Made by a program: the position numbers and the translations under genes. The notes under the pieces were generated by a model. That model had not been told where the DNA came from. It saw nothing but the letters and a program-made list of their open reading frames with translations, and did no database searches. Shown here one piece after another: positions 25,700 to 33,718 of a stretch of 64,000 bases of DNA. How positions within the stretch are numbered: the stretch's first letter is position 1; the number at the start of each line of letters is the position of its first letter. Origin of the DNA: an uncultured Collinsella sp. (GTDB lineage: Bacteria > Actinomycetota > Coriobacteriia > Coriobacteriales > Coriobacteriaceae); assembly GCA_900550185.1 (NCBI GenBank), contig URRN01000001.1, positions 1-64,000 of the forward strand, in the 5' to 3' direction.

Positions 25700-26557
25700 A
25701 TGGCACTTGTTACCACCGAAAAGATGCTCAAGGACGCTCAGGCCGGTCATTACGCCGTTGGCGCGTTCAACGTCGAGAACCTCGAGTTTGTTATGGCCGT
25801 TCTGGCCGCTGCCGAGGAGACCAAGTCCCCCGTCATCATGCAGACCACCCCGGGCACCATCAAGACCGCTGGTCTGGACTACTTCTACGGCATGGTCAAG
25901 GCTGCCGCCGAGCGCGCTTCCGTGCCCGTTGCCCTGCACCTCGATCACGGCGACGGCTATGACCGCTGCATGCAGGCTTTCCGCACCGGCTACACCTCTG
26001 TCATGATCGACGGCTCGCACGAGTCCTTCGAGGACAACATCGCCCTGACCAAGTCCGTCGCCGATGCTGGCCGCGCCATGGGCGTGCCCGTCGAGGCCGA
26101 GCTCGGTAAGGTTGGTGGCAAGGAGGACGACGGTCCCGCGGTTGAGGGCGAGAGCCCCTACACCGATCCTGCCGAGGCCAAGGAGTTCGTCGAGCGTACC
26201 GGCTGCACCTCCCTCGCTATTGGCGTTGGCACCAGCCACGGCGTGTACACGAGCGATCCGCACATCGAGCAGTCCGTGGTCAAGGCCATCCGCGACGCCG
26301 TCGACGTGCCGCTGGTTCTGCACGGCACTTCCGGTGTGCCCGATGAGCAGGTTGCCGAGGCTGTGAAGAACGGTATCTGCAAGGTCAACTACGCCACCGA
26401 GCTGCGTCAGGCCTACACCAAGGGCTTCATGGCCTACATGGCCGAGAACCCTGCCTGCTTCGACCCCAAGAAGCCGGCCAAGGAGGGTATGCGTGAGATC
26501 ACCGAGCTGGTTAAGATCCGCATGACCAACCTCAACTCTGTGGGCAAAGCAGAGTAA
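25700..26557 (+). CDS. Class II fructose/tagatose-bisphosphate aldolase
   Basis: A 285-residue zinc-dependent aldolase of the GatY/KbaY/FbaA family. It cleaves tagatose-1,6- or fructose-1,6-bisphosphate to glyceraldehyde-3-phosphate and dihydroxyacetone phosphate. Visible residues are the catalytic Asp and zinc His in ALHLDHGDGY, a zinc His in GVGTSHGVY, and the phosphate and third His segment VLHGTSGVP. It would complete the LacABC pathway in place of the class I LacD. GAGAGGAG precedes ATG 25700; the longer frame from 25559 is not convincing. It could equally be the house glycolytic aldolase. Confidence 0.88.
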   Translation: MALVTTEKMLKDAQAGHYAVGAFNVENLEFVMAVLAAAEETKSPVIMQTTPGTIKTAGLDYFYGMVKAAAERASVPVALHLDHGDGYDRCMQAFRTGYTSVMIDGSHESFEDNIALTKSVADAGRAMGVPVEAELGKVGGKEDDGPAVEGESPYTDPAEAKEFVERTGCTSLAIGVGTSHGVYTSDPHIEQSVVKAIRDAVDVPLVLHGTSGVPDEQVAEAVKNGICKVNYATELRQAYTKGFMAYMAENPACFDPKKPAKEGMREITELVKIRMTNLNSVGKAE

Positions 26558-26590
26558 CAGCAAGGGTACTCCGACTCGCTACATATCCCG

Positions 26591-26715
26591 GGGAGGGACG
26601 AGGGCTTAGTTCCCCAATCGTCCTCGGGCATGCAAAAAGCCTCGCTGCGCACTTCGTGCGGCGAGGCTTTTTGCCCCCTACGGAAAGATTGGGGAACTAA
26701 GCCCTCGTCCCTCCC
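26591..26715. repeat. Two-tier palindrome with internal terminator, copy 1
   Basis: A 28-bp outer arm (26591-26618) is inversely repeated at 26688-26715. Nested inside is a strong terminator hairpin (26633-26673, AAAAAGCCTCGC...GCGAGGCTTTTT). The 14-bp box CGTCCTCGGGCATG (26619-26632) joins the outer left arm to the inner hairpin. The same layout and box recur at 53502-53630. It terminates the aldolase transcript. Confidence 0.85.
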
Positions 26716-27259
26716 AAGTTGACCTGCTTGAGGTCGTCGCCCTTGTGGCGTTGGGCGGAAAAATTGGAGCGTGAGGGCTACTTTGTTGATGAGGGATCAG
26801 TATGCCCGGGCTTGGTTGGGGAAGGTTTTGTCTAGAGATGCTTGGAGCTTTTCGAAGGATGCTCGTAAGTTGAGGCTCTGATCGGCTGAGCGCTTGGTTT
26901 TTGTGGTGGGGGAGTCGAGGAGGCCGTTTCTCTGTGTCGGGGGGAAGGAGAAAAGGTTTGCATGTTTTAGGGATGGCTGCTGTGCTGCATCATTGGAAGA
27001 ATGCATGCTTTTGCGGCCTCCTCGATATCCACCAAAAGGATGCGCTCGGGGTTTGCTGCTAGGTCCCGTGCGCTGGCTACATTATGCCGCGGCTGCCGCA
27101 AAGAAGCGCTAAAGAAAGGCTTAACCTGGTTTGGTGTTACGATGAAACTGCAGGTCAGAGGTATCGAGTAACACTCTTGAAAGGTTTTGAGCTTAAGGGC
27201 TTTCTAAGGTTTGTGACGTGGATGTGGCGCGGACGTGCGTAGCGTGTGAATGCTCGCTG
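26716..27259. other. Intergenic stretch without a recognised gene
   Basis: About 540 bp of lower-GC sequence separates the aldolase terminator from the MutT-Vsr gene. Several short open frames exist but none has a ribosome site or a recognisable product. One frame (about 26736-26833) reads through RWAEKLEREGYFVDEGS and could be a decayed 3' gene end. A weak inverted repeat (GTGTTAC / GTAACAC) occurs near 27138-27175. Confidence 0.4.
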
Positions 27260-28246
27260 TTAGCGCTGCGGCTCTGTGGCGCGCACCTGCTCGATGACCT
27301 TTTCCATCGTGGCGTCGATGCGGTCTTTTTTGAGTTCGCATTCCCAGATGGTTATGGGCGTCCAGCCCATTTGAGTGAGCGCTGCCACGGCAGCACGGTC
27401 GCGCTCGACGTTGCGACGGAACTTTGCCTCCCAAAACTCAACGTTGCGCTTGGGCTGGCTTGGGTTGCACTTGGGGCAGCGGTGCCAAAAGCAACCGTTG
27501 ACGAAGATGGCGATCTTGCGGCCGGGGAAGGCGATGTCGGGCTTGCCGGGTACCTTCCATTCCAAACGATAGCCCGTAAGGCCCGCGGCCCGTAGGCGCT
27601 GACGTACGAGCAGCTCGGGCTTGGTGTTGGCGCGCTTGTTGCCCTTCATGGACTTTTTGATGGCGGCGCGACGGCGGACCAGTTCGCGCTCGTCAGCGGA
27701 GAGGTCCGAGGTATCGATGCCGTCGAGCAGACCGGGCTTGGGACGCTTTTTGCTGCGGCGTTTAGGTGCGCGCTTGGGTTTGGTGGCGGGTTTGTCGGTT
27801 GTGTTGGGCGCGGCGTTATCGGCGGAGCTTGCCTCAAGCCGATCTTCCTTTAACTCAATCAGAGCATCAATGAGCCCCTTGTCGGCGGGCATCCATTCCA
27901 CCGTGGCAAGCGAGGTGCGTGGAATCCAGCGGATATCAAGCTGGCGGTCGTGTTTCTGGGGCTCATCGGATTCATCGGCGAGCGAGCAGTAGTAACACTC
28001 CATGGAGAGATGAAAATCGGGGTAGTCATACTCAACGGTGTAGAAATCACGCAGGTTGGTGACTTTTACCTGTAGCTCTTCCATAAGCTCGCGGCGCACG
28101 GCGTCTTCGGGTGTCTCGCCGCGCATGAGCTTGCCGCCTGGGAACTCCCATAGTCCCTGCATGTCGCCGTAGCCGCGCTGCACGGCAAGCAGCTCGTCAG
28201 ATCCATCCTTGCGAATGATCCCGGCGGCAACATGAACAGTCTTCAA
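27260..28246 (-). CDS. Fusion of MutT-type Nudix hydrolase and Vsr endonuclease
   Basis: A 328-residue two-domain repair protein. Residues 1-133 are a MutT-like Nudix domain (nucleotide pool sanitation) with the box at 38-60, GKLMRGE...RRELMEELQV; the usual Gly near its end is Gln59. A basic Lys/Arg/Pro linker (about 145-195) leads to a Vsr very-short-patch-repair endonuclease domain (about 197-320). That domain has NTKPELLVRQRL, PGKPDI (catalytic Asp237), IFVNGCFWHRCPKC, NVERD and WECEL. Vsr normally nicks at T:G mismatches made by deamination of 5-methylcytosine. No methyltransferase gene is nearby. It is divergent from the ABC gene at 28387. Confidence 0.88.
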   Translation of the reverse strand: MKTVHVAAGIIRKDGSDELLAVQRGYGDMQGLWEFPGGKLMRGETPEDAVRRELMEELQVKVTNLRDFYTVEYDYPDFHLSMECYYCSLADESDEPQKHDRQLDIRWIPRTSLATVEWMPADKGLIDALIELKEDRLEASSADNAAPNTTDKPATKPKRAPKRRSKKRPKPGLLDGIDTSDLSADERELVRRRAAIKKSMKGNKRANTKPELLVRQRLRAAGLTGYRLEWKVPGKPDIAFPGRKIAIFVNGCFWHRCPKCNPSQPKRNVEFWEAKFRRNVERDRAAVAALTQMGWTPITIWECELKKDRIDATMEKVIEQVRATEPQR

Positions 28247-28386
28247 CAGGAGTCCTTCCTCAACATCAAAACGTTCCCTGCACTACCTTACGCAACGGTA
28301 AGGCAAGCGTAAGCCATATCGATGGTAGCCGACTCGGCTTCTTGCGACTATAGATGCCGTAGACTAATCGCAAGAAAGGACTCGGT

Positions 28387-29172
28387 ATGCAAACCACGCA
28401 CATGGCGACCCCGGTACTGGAGGTCGCGCATCTCGAAAAGGTATATGGAGCGCTGGGCAACGTGACCCGCGCGCTCAACGACGTCAGCTTTACCGTCAAC
28501 CGCGGCGAATTTGTTGGCATCATGGGCGCCTCGGGCTCGGGTAAGTCGACGTTGCTCAACTGCGTCTCGACCATCGATAGCGCCACGAGTGGCACCATCC
28601 GCATCAACGGCCAGGATGTGACGCGCATGAAGCAGGCCAAGCTTTCGCAGTTCCGCCGCGAGGAGCTCGGCTTTATCTTCCAGGACTCCAACCTGCTCGA
28701 TACGCTCACGGCACGCGAGAACATCGCCCTGCCGCTCACCATCGCCCGCACAAACTCGGCAGAGATCTCGACCCGCGTGCAGGATGTAGCCGCGCGTCTG
28801 TCTATCAGTCAGGTGCTCGACAAGTATCCCTACCAGATGTCCGGCGGTCAGCAACAGCGCGTTGCCGCGGCTCGCGCACTCGTCACCGACCCAACTATGA
28901 TCATGGCCGACGAGCCCACCGGCGCCCTCGATTCCAAGAGCGCCCGCCTGCTGCTCGAGAGCCTAGAGGCCCTCAACCGCCGCCTGCGCGCCACCGTGCT
29001 CATGGTCACGCACGACAGCTTTGCCGCCAGCTACACGAGCCGTGTGCTGTTTATCCGCGACGGCAAGATTTTCACCGAGCTGCGCCGCGGCGACACCGAC
29101 CGACGAGAGTTCTTCGACCGCATTATGGAGGTCGTTGCCATGATGGGCGGTGAGGGCTCCGATGCTCTGTAA
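28387..29172 (+). CDS. BceA-type ABC transporter ATPase
   Basis: A 261-residue ATP-binding protein of the MacB/BceA group. Walker A is GASGSGKST, the Q-loop region FIFQDSNLLD, the signature MSGGQQQRVAAAR, Walker B MADEPTGALD and the switch His in VTHDSFAA. It overlaps the permease gene by 11 bp. Such pairs expel or sense antimicrobial peptides. No two-component system is adjacent, unlike many Bce modules. AAGGA precedes ATG 28387. Confidence 0.88.
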   Translation: MQTTHMATPVLEVAHLEKVYGALGNVTRALNDVSFTVNRGEFVGIMGASGSGKSTLLNCVSTIDSATSGTIRINGQDVTRMKQAKLSQFRREELGFIFQDSNLLDTLTARENIALPLTIARTNSAEISTRVQDVAARLSISQVLDKYPYQMSGGQQQRVAAARALVTDPTMIMADEPTGALDSKSARLLLESLEALNRRLRATVLMVTHDSFAASYTSRVLFIRDGKIFTELRRGDTDRREFFDRIMEVVAMMGGEGSDAL

Positions 29173-31399
29173 ACTCGCTTGGGGCAACGTCCGCCGCGCC
29201 GGCCGCGATTACCTTGTCTACTTGCTGACGCTCACCTTGGGCGTCACGGTCTTCTATGCCTTCAACACCGTCTCGATGCAGGTCGACATTGCCGGCATCA
29301 AGGAGGAGGGACTGTCCGAGCTCATGGGCAGCATGCTCGGCTACCTGACGTACTTTTTGGCCGGCGTCATGGCCTTTTTGATGGTGTATGCCAACAACTT
29401 CATCATGAAGCGCCGCAAAAAGGAGTTCGGCCTGTACCAGGTGCTCGGCATGCGCCGCGGGCGCGTCGCCACGATCATGGCGCTCGAGACCGTATTTGTT
29501 TCGGTCGGCGCTTTTGTCGCCGGCATTGTGCTGGGCGTGGGGCTCTCCCAGCTCATGATGTTCTTTACGGCCTCGCTCTTTAAGACACAGATCGCTAATT
29601 TCCACTTCTTTTTCTCGGTGCATGCGTTCAACCTGACCCTTGCCTGCATGCTCGTGATGTTTGTGCTCACGCTGCTGCTGAACCTTCGCGCCGTGCGCCG
29701 CACCAGGCTCATTGAGCTCATGGGTGCCGAGCGTCGCAACGAGAGCATCAAGACGCGCAACCCCTGGATCGCGATTGCCATCTTTGCCGTGGGCGTGGCG
29801 CTTGTGGGCGTGGCCTATTACCGTCTGCTACGTGATGGGTTCCCGCTGACTGCGACGGACAGCAAGCTGCAAGAGGCCATGAGCCAGTTTGGCATTACGA
29901 CCGCTATGGTTACAGTGGGTACCTTTGCGCTGTTCTGGGGACTCTCGGGCATGCTCATCAAGCTGCTGCAGAGCCTGCGCGGCGTGTACTGGCGCGGCCT
30001 CAACATGTTTACCGTGCGCCAGCTTGCGGCCAAGGTCAACACGGTGTGCTTTTCGATGGGCGTCATCGCGATGATTCTGTTTTTGGCCATTACCTCGGTG
30101 ACCTGCGGTATGTCGATTGCCAACGTGATGAACGAAAACCTGGAGCGTTATAACCCTGTTGACGTGTCTCAGACGTATGTCTATTACACGCCCGAAACGC
30201 TCGACTACTACAAGGAGTATGTCAATCCGTCTGAGGCCGATCGCATGGTGCTGGCCGATGCAACGGTCGATTTGTACGCTGCATGGCATGGCGATCGTAA
30301 AGATCCCGATAACGTTGCAGACGGTATTAAGGGCAAGTCGGCGGACAACAACGACGAGACCGGCAAGAAGGTCAATATCGCCGATGTTGCCGGTGAACAT
30401 GTGCAGATCGATTCGTATCTGAGTTACCCGCTTGGCGGCTCGGGCCCCTCGGTGGTGGCGGGTGAGATGTGCAAGGCCATGGGCGAAAAGCTTCCCAAGG
30501 CGCTCGAGGGAAGCAACGCCGATGCGATGGGTCTGTTTGTGACGCCGGCGAGCCAGTACAACAAATTGCGCCAGATGATGGGCGAGGAGCTGGTGAGCAT
30601 TGGCCGGGACCAGTACTTGCTTACGTGTGATATGGGCGGTGAGCTGGGCGACCTGTACACCAAATACATGGCCGGCGGCCATGCCCTCACCTTGGGCGGG
30701 CATGAGCTCAAGCCCGCAACCGATAAGTCGGACGAGGACACGGCGGCCATCGCCAACTCGGCGATGGGCAGCAATCCCGGTACCGTGGTCGTAGCCGATG
30801 AACTGCTGTCCCAGCTTAACCTGCAGCCGTATTCCAGTAATCTGCTCGTTAATTACAAACAGGGTATGGATACGACCGAGGCAGACGAGAGCATTAAATA
30901 CACCTTGCTCGATAATCTGCTCGTTGACGGCAAGGAGCCGGGGTCGTGGGGAGTCTTCATCACGCGTTCCGAGATGTACACGCAAGCAGCGCAGATGAAC
31001 GGCATGATTAGCTATCTGGCCATCTACATTGGCTTTGTACTGGTCGTTGCGTGCGCGGCGATACTGTCGATCCAGCAGCTCTCCAATGTGGCCGACGGCA
31101 GCCGCAGCTATCGTGTGCTGGCACAGATTGGCTGTGACGACCGCCAGATTCGTCATTCGGTGATGGCGCAGCAAGCGGTATTCTTCCTGTTCCCGCTGGC
31201 AGTGGGCCTGGCGCACTCCTTTGTGGCGCTCAAGGTGATCATCGAGCTGGTGAGCATATTCGGAGATATGAGCATCGCCGGCACCGTGGGCCTCACCTGC
31301 GCGATTTTCCTGGCGGCCTATGGTGGCTACTTCCTGGTAACGTACCTCATGAGCGCCGGCATGGTACAAGCTGCCATCGCCACCCGCTACAGTGAGTAA
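29162..31399 (+). CDS. BceB/FtsX-type ABC transporter permease
   Basis: A 745-residue permease. About seven hydrophobic segments in the first 310 residues are followed by a large extracytoplasmic domain (about 320-610) and then three more segments. This is the 10-span layout with one large external domain seen in BceB-type permeases. FtsX-like motifs appear near residues 45-130 (FGLYQVLGMRRGR) and 660-740 (YRVLAQIGCDDRQIR). ATG 29162 overlaps the ATPase gene, so the two are translationally coupled. Peptide-antibiotic resistance is inferred. Confidence 0.85.
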   Translation: MLCKLAWGNVRRAGRDYLVYLLTLTLGVTVFYAFNTVSMQVDIAGIKEEGLSELMGSMLGYLTYFLAGVMAFLMVYANNFIMKRRKKEFGLYQVLGMRRGRVATIMALETVFVSVGAFVAGIVLGVGLSQLMMFFTASLFKTQIANFHFFFSVHAFNLTLACMLVMFVLTLLLNLRAVRRTRLIELMGAERRNESIKTRNPWIAIAIFAVGVALVGVAYYRLLRDGFPLTATDSKLQEAMSQFGITTAMVTVGTFALFWGLSGMLIKLLQSLRGVYWRGLNMFTVRQLAAKVNTVCFSMGVIAMILFLAITSVTCGMSIANVMNENLERYNPVDVSQTYVYYTPETLDYYKEYVNPSEADRMVLADATVDLYAAWHGDRKDPDNVADGIKGKSADNNDETGKKVNIADVAGEHVQIDSYLSYPLGGSGPSVVAGEMCKAMGEKLPKALEGSNADAMGLFVTPASQYNKLRQMMGEELVSIGRDQYLLTCDMGGELGDLYTKYMAGGHALTLGGHELKPATDKSDEDTAAIANSAMGSNPGTVVVADELLSQLNLQPYSSNLLVNYKQGMDTTEADESIKYTLLDNLLVDGKEPGSWGVFITRSEMYTQAAQMNGMISYLAIYIGFVLVVACAAILSIQQLSNVADGSRSYRVLAQIGCDDRQIRHSVMAQQAVFFLFPLAVGLAHSFVALKVIIELVSIFGDMSIAGTVGLTCAIFLAAYGGYFLVTYLMSAGMVQAAIATRYSE

Positions 31400-31435
31400 C
31401 AGACGGGCAAAACCGTCGCAAAATCAGAGCGAATA

Positions 31436-31472
31436 ACCGCCGCGAAGGGAGTCCAGCTCCCTTCGCGGCGGT
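31436..31472 (+). terminator. Terminator after the BceAB-type genes
   Basis: ACCGCCGCGAAGGGAG pairs with CTCCCTTCGCGGCGGT around TCCAG, followed by ATTTT. It lies 37 bp after the permease stop. Confidence 0.8.
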
Positions 31473-31500
31473 ATTTTGCGTATCTAGAGCATCTCAGATG

Positions 31501-31620
31501 CAAGTGAGTAGGCTTTTTGGATCTGCCGAGCACATCGCGGCAAGTGCTCAATAAAATCGCAGGTCAGGGCTGTGGCGTTTTGAGGTGTGCTCGGCATCCC
31601 GCCAAAAGCCTACTCACTTG
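31501..31620. repeat. Two-tier inverted repeat downstream of BceAB
   Basis: Outer arms CAAGTGAGTAGGCTTTT (31501) and AAAAGCCTACTCACTTG (31604) enclose a second arm pair TGCCGAGCACA (31524) / TGTGCTCGGCA (31586). The central 50 bp is unpaired. It contains no open frame and resembles the other long palindromes of the window in plan but not sequence. Confidence 0.75.
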
Positions 31621-31629
31621 GTTTTTACC

Positions 31630-31760
31630 GCTAGAAGACCGCCGCGAGGGAAAGCAGCTCCCTCGCGGCGGTTGGCGTTTGCCCAGATAAAACCTGCCAA
31701 AACAAACCTGTCCCTTTTTAGCAGGTTATCGCTTCCAAAAGTGGAGGATCAGCGTGGTGC
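31630..31760. repeat. 131-bp direct repeat, left copy
   Basis: This copy matches 36211-36341 in 124 of 131 positions by my alignment, without gaps. It consists of a terminator hairpin (31638-31672) and the last codons of a luxR gene on the minus strand. The two copies bracket 4.45 kb of AT-richer DNA. Confidence 0.88.
31726..31760 (-). pseudogene. 3'-terminal remnant of a membrane LuxR gene
   Basis: Read on the minus strand this encodes TTLILHFWKR and a stop, identical to the C terminus of the LuxR protein at 36307-37272. The match breaks off sharply at 31760. It is a decapitated duplicate retaining about 11 codons and the original terminator. Confidence 0.8.
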
Positions 31761-31860
31761 CTTTTGGTGGAGGGGGGATATTGATTAATTCGGGTAACAT
31801 TTTTTTAACGCCGGGAACGATGTTAAAATACCCAAAATGCTATCTAGGAGCTTTGATTTT

Positions 31861-33594
31861 ATGGCAACCGAGGCAGCTACCCTGCAAAACGTGACGCGCT
31901 CGTTCCTCTGGCATTCAATTATGTTGTTTATAGGGGCGGCTGGTCTGTATTGTGTGGCGCCAAGTATTTATACGGGCCTTTCTGGCACCGTTCTTATCGG
32001 TCTGCATCTGTTTTCGGGCTTCTGTGTGGGCCTCATCTCTCGCCCTGTGAGACCGGGTATTTCCAAAAGGCTTTTTGGACTTATGCTCGTAGACATTGCA
32101 CTTCTTGTGATGTACACGATATCTCTTAATGTCTTTCATCAATTTCATGTTGTGGTTTCGGCGCTCGCGTTCATTTTGTTGTTACTAGCCCCCTTGCTTG
32201 TCGCTTGCTGTTCTTGGGTGCTTGGCGGTGAATTCGCAAACATACGTGCGGGATTAAAGGGGAAACATGTGGCCGATGGCTCTGCTCTCCACGGGTATCC
32301 TGAGCTCGCACTTTACAGCCCCGTTGTGCTCTTGATTGCTTTGCTTGTTGGCCTTCAGTTTCTTCTCGTCCCGTTGATGGACTCCATCGGTTCTTTCCTT
32401 TCCGTTAACGCCGAGATGGGGGTTGCTGCCTCGCTCGTCGAACCTCTTGCGTTTGGTAATGCCGCCGTTATTCTCGATACGGATTGTTTGTTTTCGCGCA
32501 ATATAAACATCGGGGCTGTGCTCCTGAGCTTTGGTGGGCATCAAGAGATCGTATTGCTTCTGGTTACCGTTTTGGGCAGTATCCTTGCCAGGGCCATAAC
32601 GCGATTTTTCCCCGACTTAACGAGCGCTTTTTCTGCGGCCGCCAAATTAGGAGGAAAACACTCTGCAGTTGCCGATATCCTTACGGCTTCGGGTTTTTCT
32701 CAAAGGGAGTCCGCGGTTTTCTCTATGAGGATAGAGGGAAAAACGTACGAGGAGATTGCTTCTGCCTTGGACATTTCCCCGTCTACTGCCCGTACCTATT
32801 TGTCGCGGGCCTTGACTAAATCCGGATATAAAAACATTTCAGAGGCGACGGCTGGACTTCTCTTGTCAAAGGATGCGTGGCATCTTGACGCAACAAAAGG
32901 CCATGATCACCGTTCAGAATCGCTGGGGTCCTCATCGTTCAATCAGAACTGCAGGATAGTCTTCGTCTGCTTCCTGTTTATGTATGCGTCTGGAATGGGC
33001 ATCGAGGAAATCCTCGTATGCTTCGGCTTTGAGCATGATGCGATAATCCTATCGATAGCTATAGTGCTTGTGGCCCTGTGTTGCCGTGCGGCTATACGGT
33101 GGATGTCTAAAATGCACTTGTGCCTTTCGCCTGAACTCACCCTTTCTTCGGTGTCTGTGGGTGCTGGAGCAGCGTTCTGGGTTCACGATGTGGTAAGTCG
33201 ACTGTACATTTTCTTTGAGTCCGTTGGGAGCGGTGAGGCCGTTGGCGGCCTTATGCCTGCCTTACGCGTGACTGCGTTCCTTGTCGTACTTATCCTTATG
33301 GCTAATTCGCTGCTATTCTTGCGTTCGAAAGATACGGTTCGGGTGGGTGATCGACGCGATACCGTGCGTGAGGCCTTCTTGAGGCTTGGTTTCACGCCGC
33401 TTTATGCCGATATCATGACATGCGTTTTTGATGGCAATAGAACCACCGAGATTTGCGCACATCTTAACGTTGCTCGGGGAACCGTCAAAGAGGCCAAGAG
33501 CAAGAGCTATGCCTTGCTTGGAGTTCACTCGGAGCGTGAACTTAGAGATAGGGTTTTTAGTCTTATGGCAGATGTTATAGAAAATAGCAGGTAG
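31861..33594 (+). CDS. Membrane protein with two LuxR-like DNA-binding domains
   Basis: A 577-residue protein with an apparent internal duplication. Residues 15-250 carry about six hydrophobic segments, followed by a LuxR-type helix-turn-helix at about 277-333 (FSQRESAVFSMRIEGKTYEE, then SPSTARTYLSRAL). A second membrane block (about 366-486, three or four segments) is followed by another helix-turn-helix at about 508-568 (FTPLYADIMTCVFDGNRTTE, then ARGTVKEAKSKSY). A TAGGAG site precedes ATG 31861; ATG 31837 is possible. Codons are AT-richer than in neighbours. It probably regulates the ABC and secreted-protein genes next to it; ligand and targets are unknown. Confidence 0.75.
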   Translation: MATEAATLQNVTRSFLWHSIMLFIGAAGLYCVAPSIYTGLSGTVLIGLHLFSGFCVGLISRPVRPGISKRLFGLMLVDIALLVMYTISLNVFHQFHVVVSALAFILLLLAPLLVACCSWVLGGEFANIRAGLKGKHVADGSALHGYPELALYSPVVLLIALLVGLQFLLVPLMDSIGSFLSVNAEMGVAASLVEPLAFGNAAVILDTDCLFSRNINIGAVLLSFGGHQEIVLLLVTVLGSILARAITRFFPDLTSAFSAAAKLGGKHSAVADILTASGFSQRESAVFSMRIEGKTYEEIASALDISPSTARTYLSRALTKSGYKNISEATAGLLLSKDAWHLDATKGHDHRSESLGSSSFNQNCRIVFVCFLFMYASGMGIEEILVCFGFEHDAIILSIAIVLVALCCRAAIRWMSKMHLCLSPELTLSSVSVGAGAAFWVHDVVSRLYIFFESVGSGEAVGGLMPALRVTAFLVVLILMANSLLFLRSKDTVRVGDRRDTVREAFLRLGFTPLYADIMTCVFDGNRTTEICAHLNVARGTVKEAKSKSYALLGVHSERELRDRVFSLMADVIENSR

Positions 33595-33598
33595 AAGC

Positions 33599-33641
33599 CT
33601 GTAGACAAATAAGATTGTAAATCCATCCTACACGTCTACAG
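33599..33641. promoter_or_regulatory. Inverted repeat between the regulator and ABC genes
   Basis: CTGTAGAC (from 33599) is inversely repeated as GTCTACAG near 33634-33641. It may be a weak terminator of the regulator gene or the binding site for it upstream of the ABC gene. Confidence 0.4.
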
Positions 33642-33718
33642 ACAGTTCTGACGATGAAGGCGATACTTCCGGACAACGGGTCCGACGACTCGTGTGTTGC
33701 GAACCGGAGGTGCTTGCT

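Noticed and set aside
26736..26833. Short frame reading RWAEKLEREGYFVDEGS as a possible gene
   Set aside because: There is no start with a ribosome site and only about 30 codons. It is noted as a possible decayed gene end, not annotated as a gene.
26894..27112. 72-residue plus-strand frame in the gap before the MutT-Vsr gene
   Set aside because: It has no ribosome site and an Arg/Cys/Ala-rich translation without similarity to anything I recognise.
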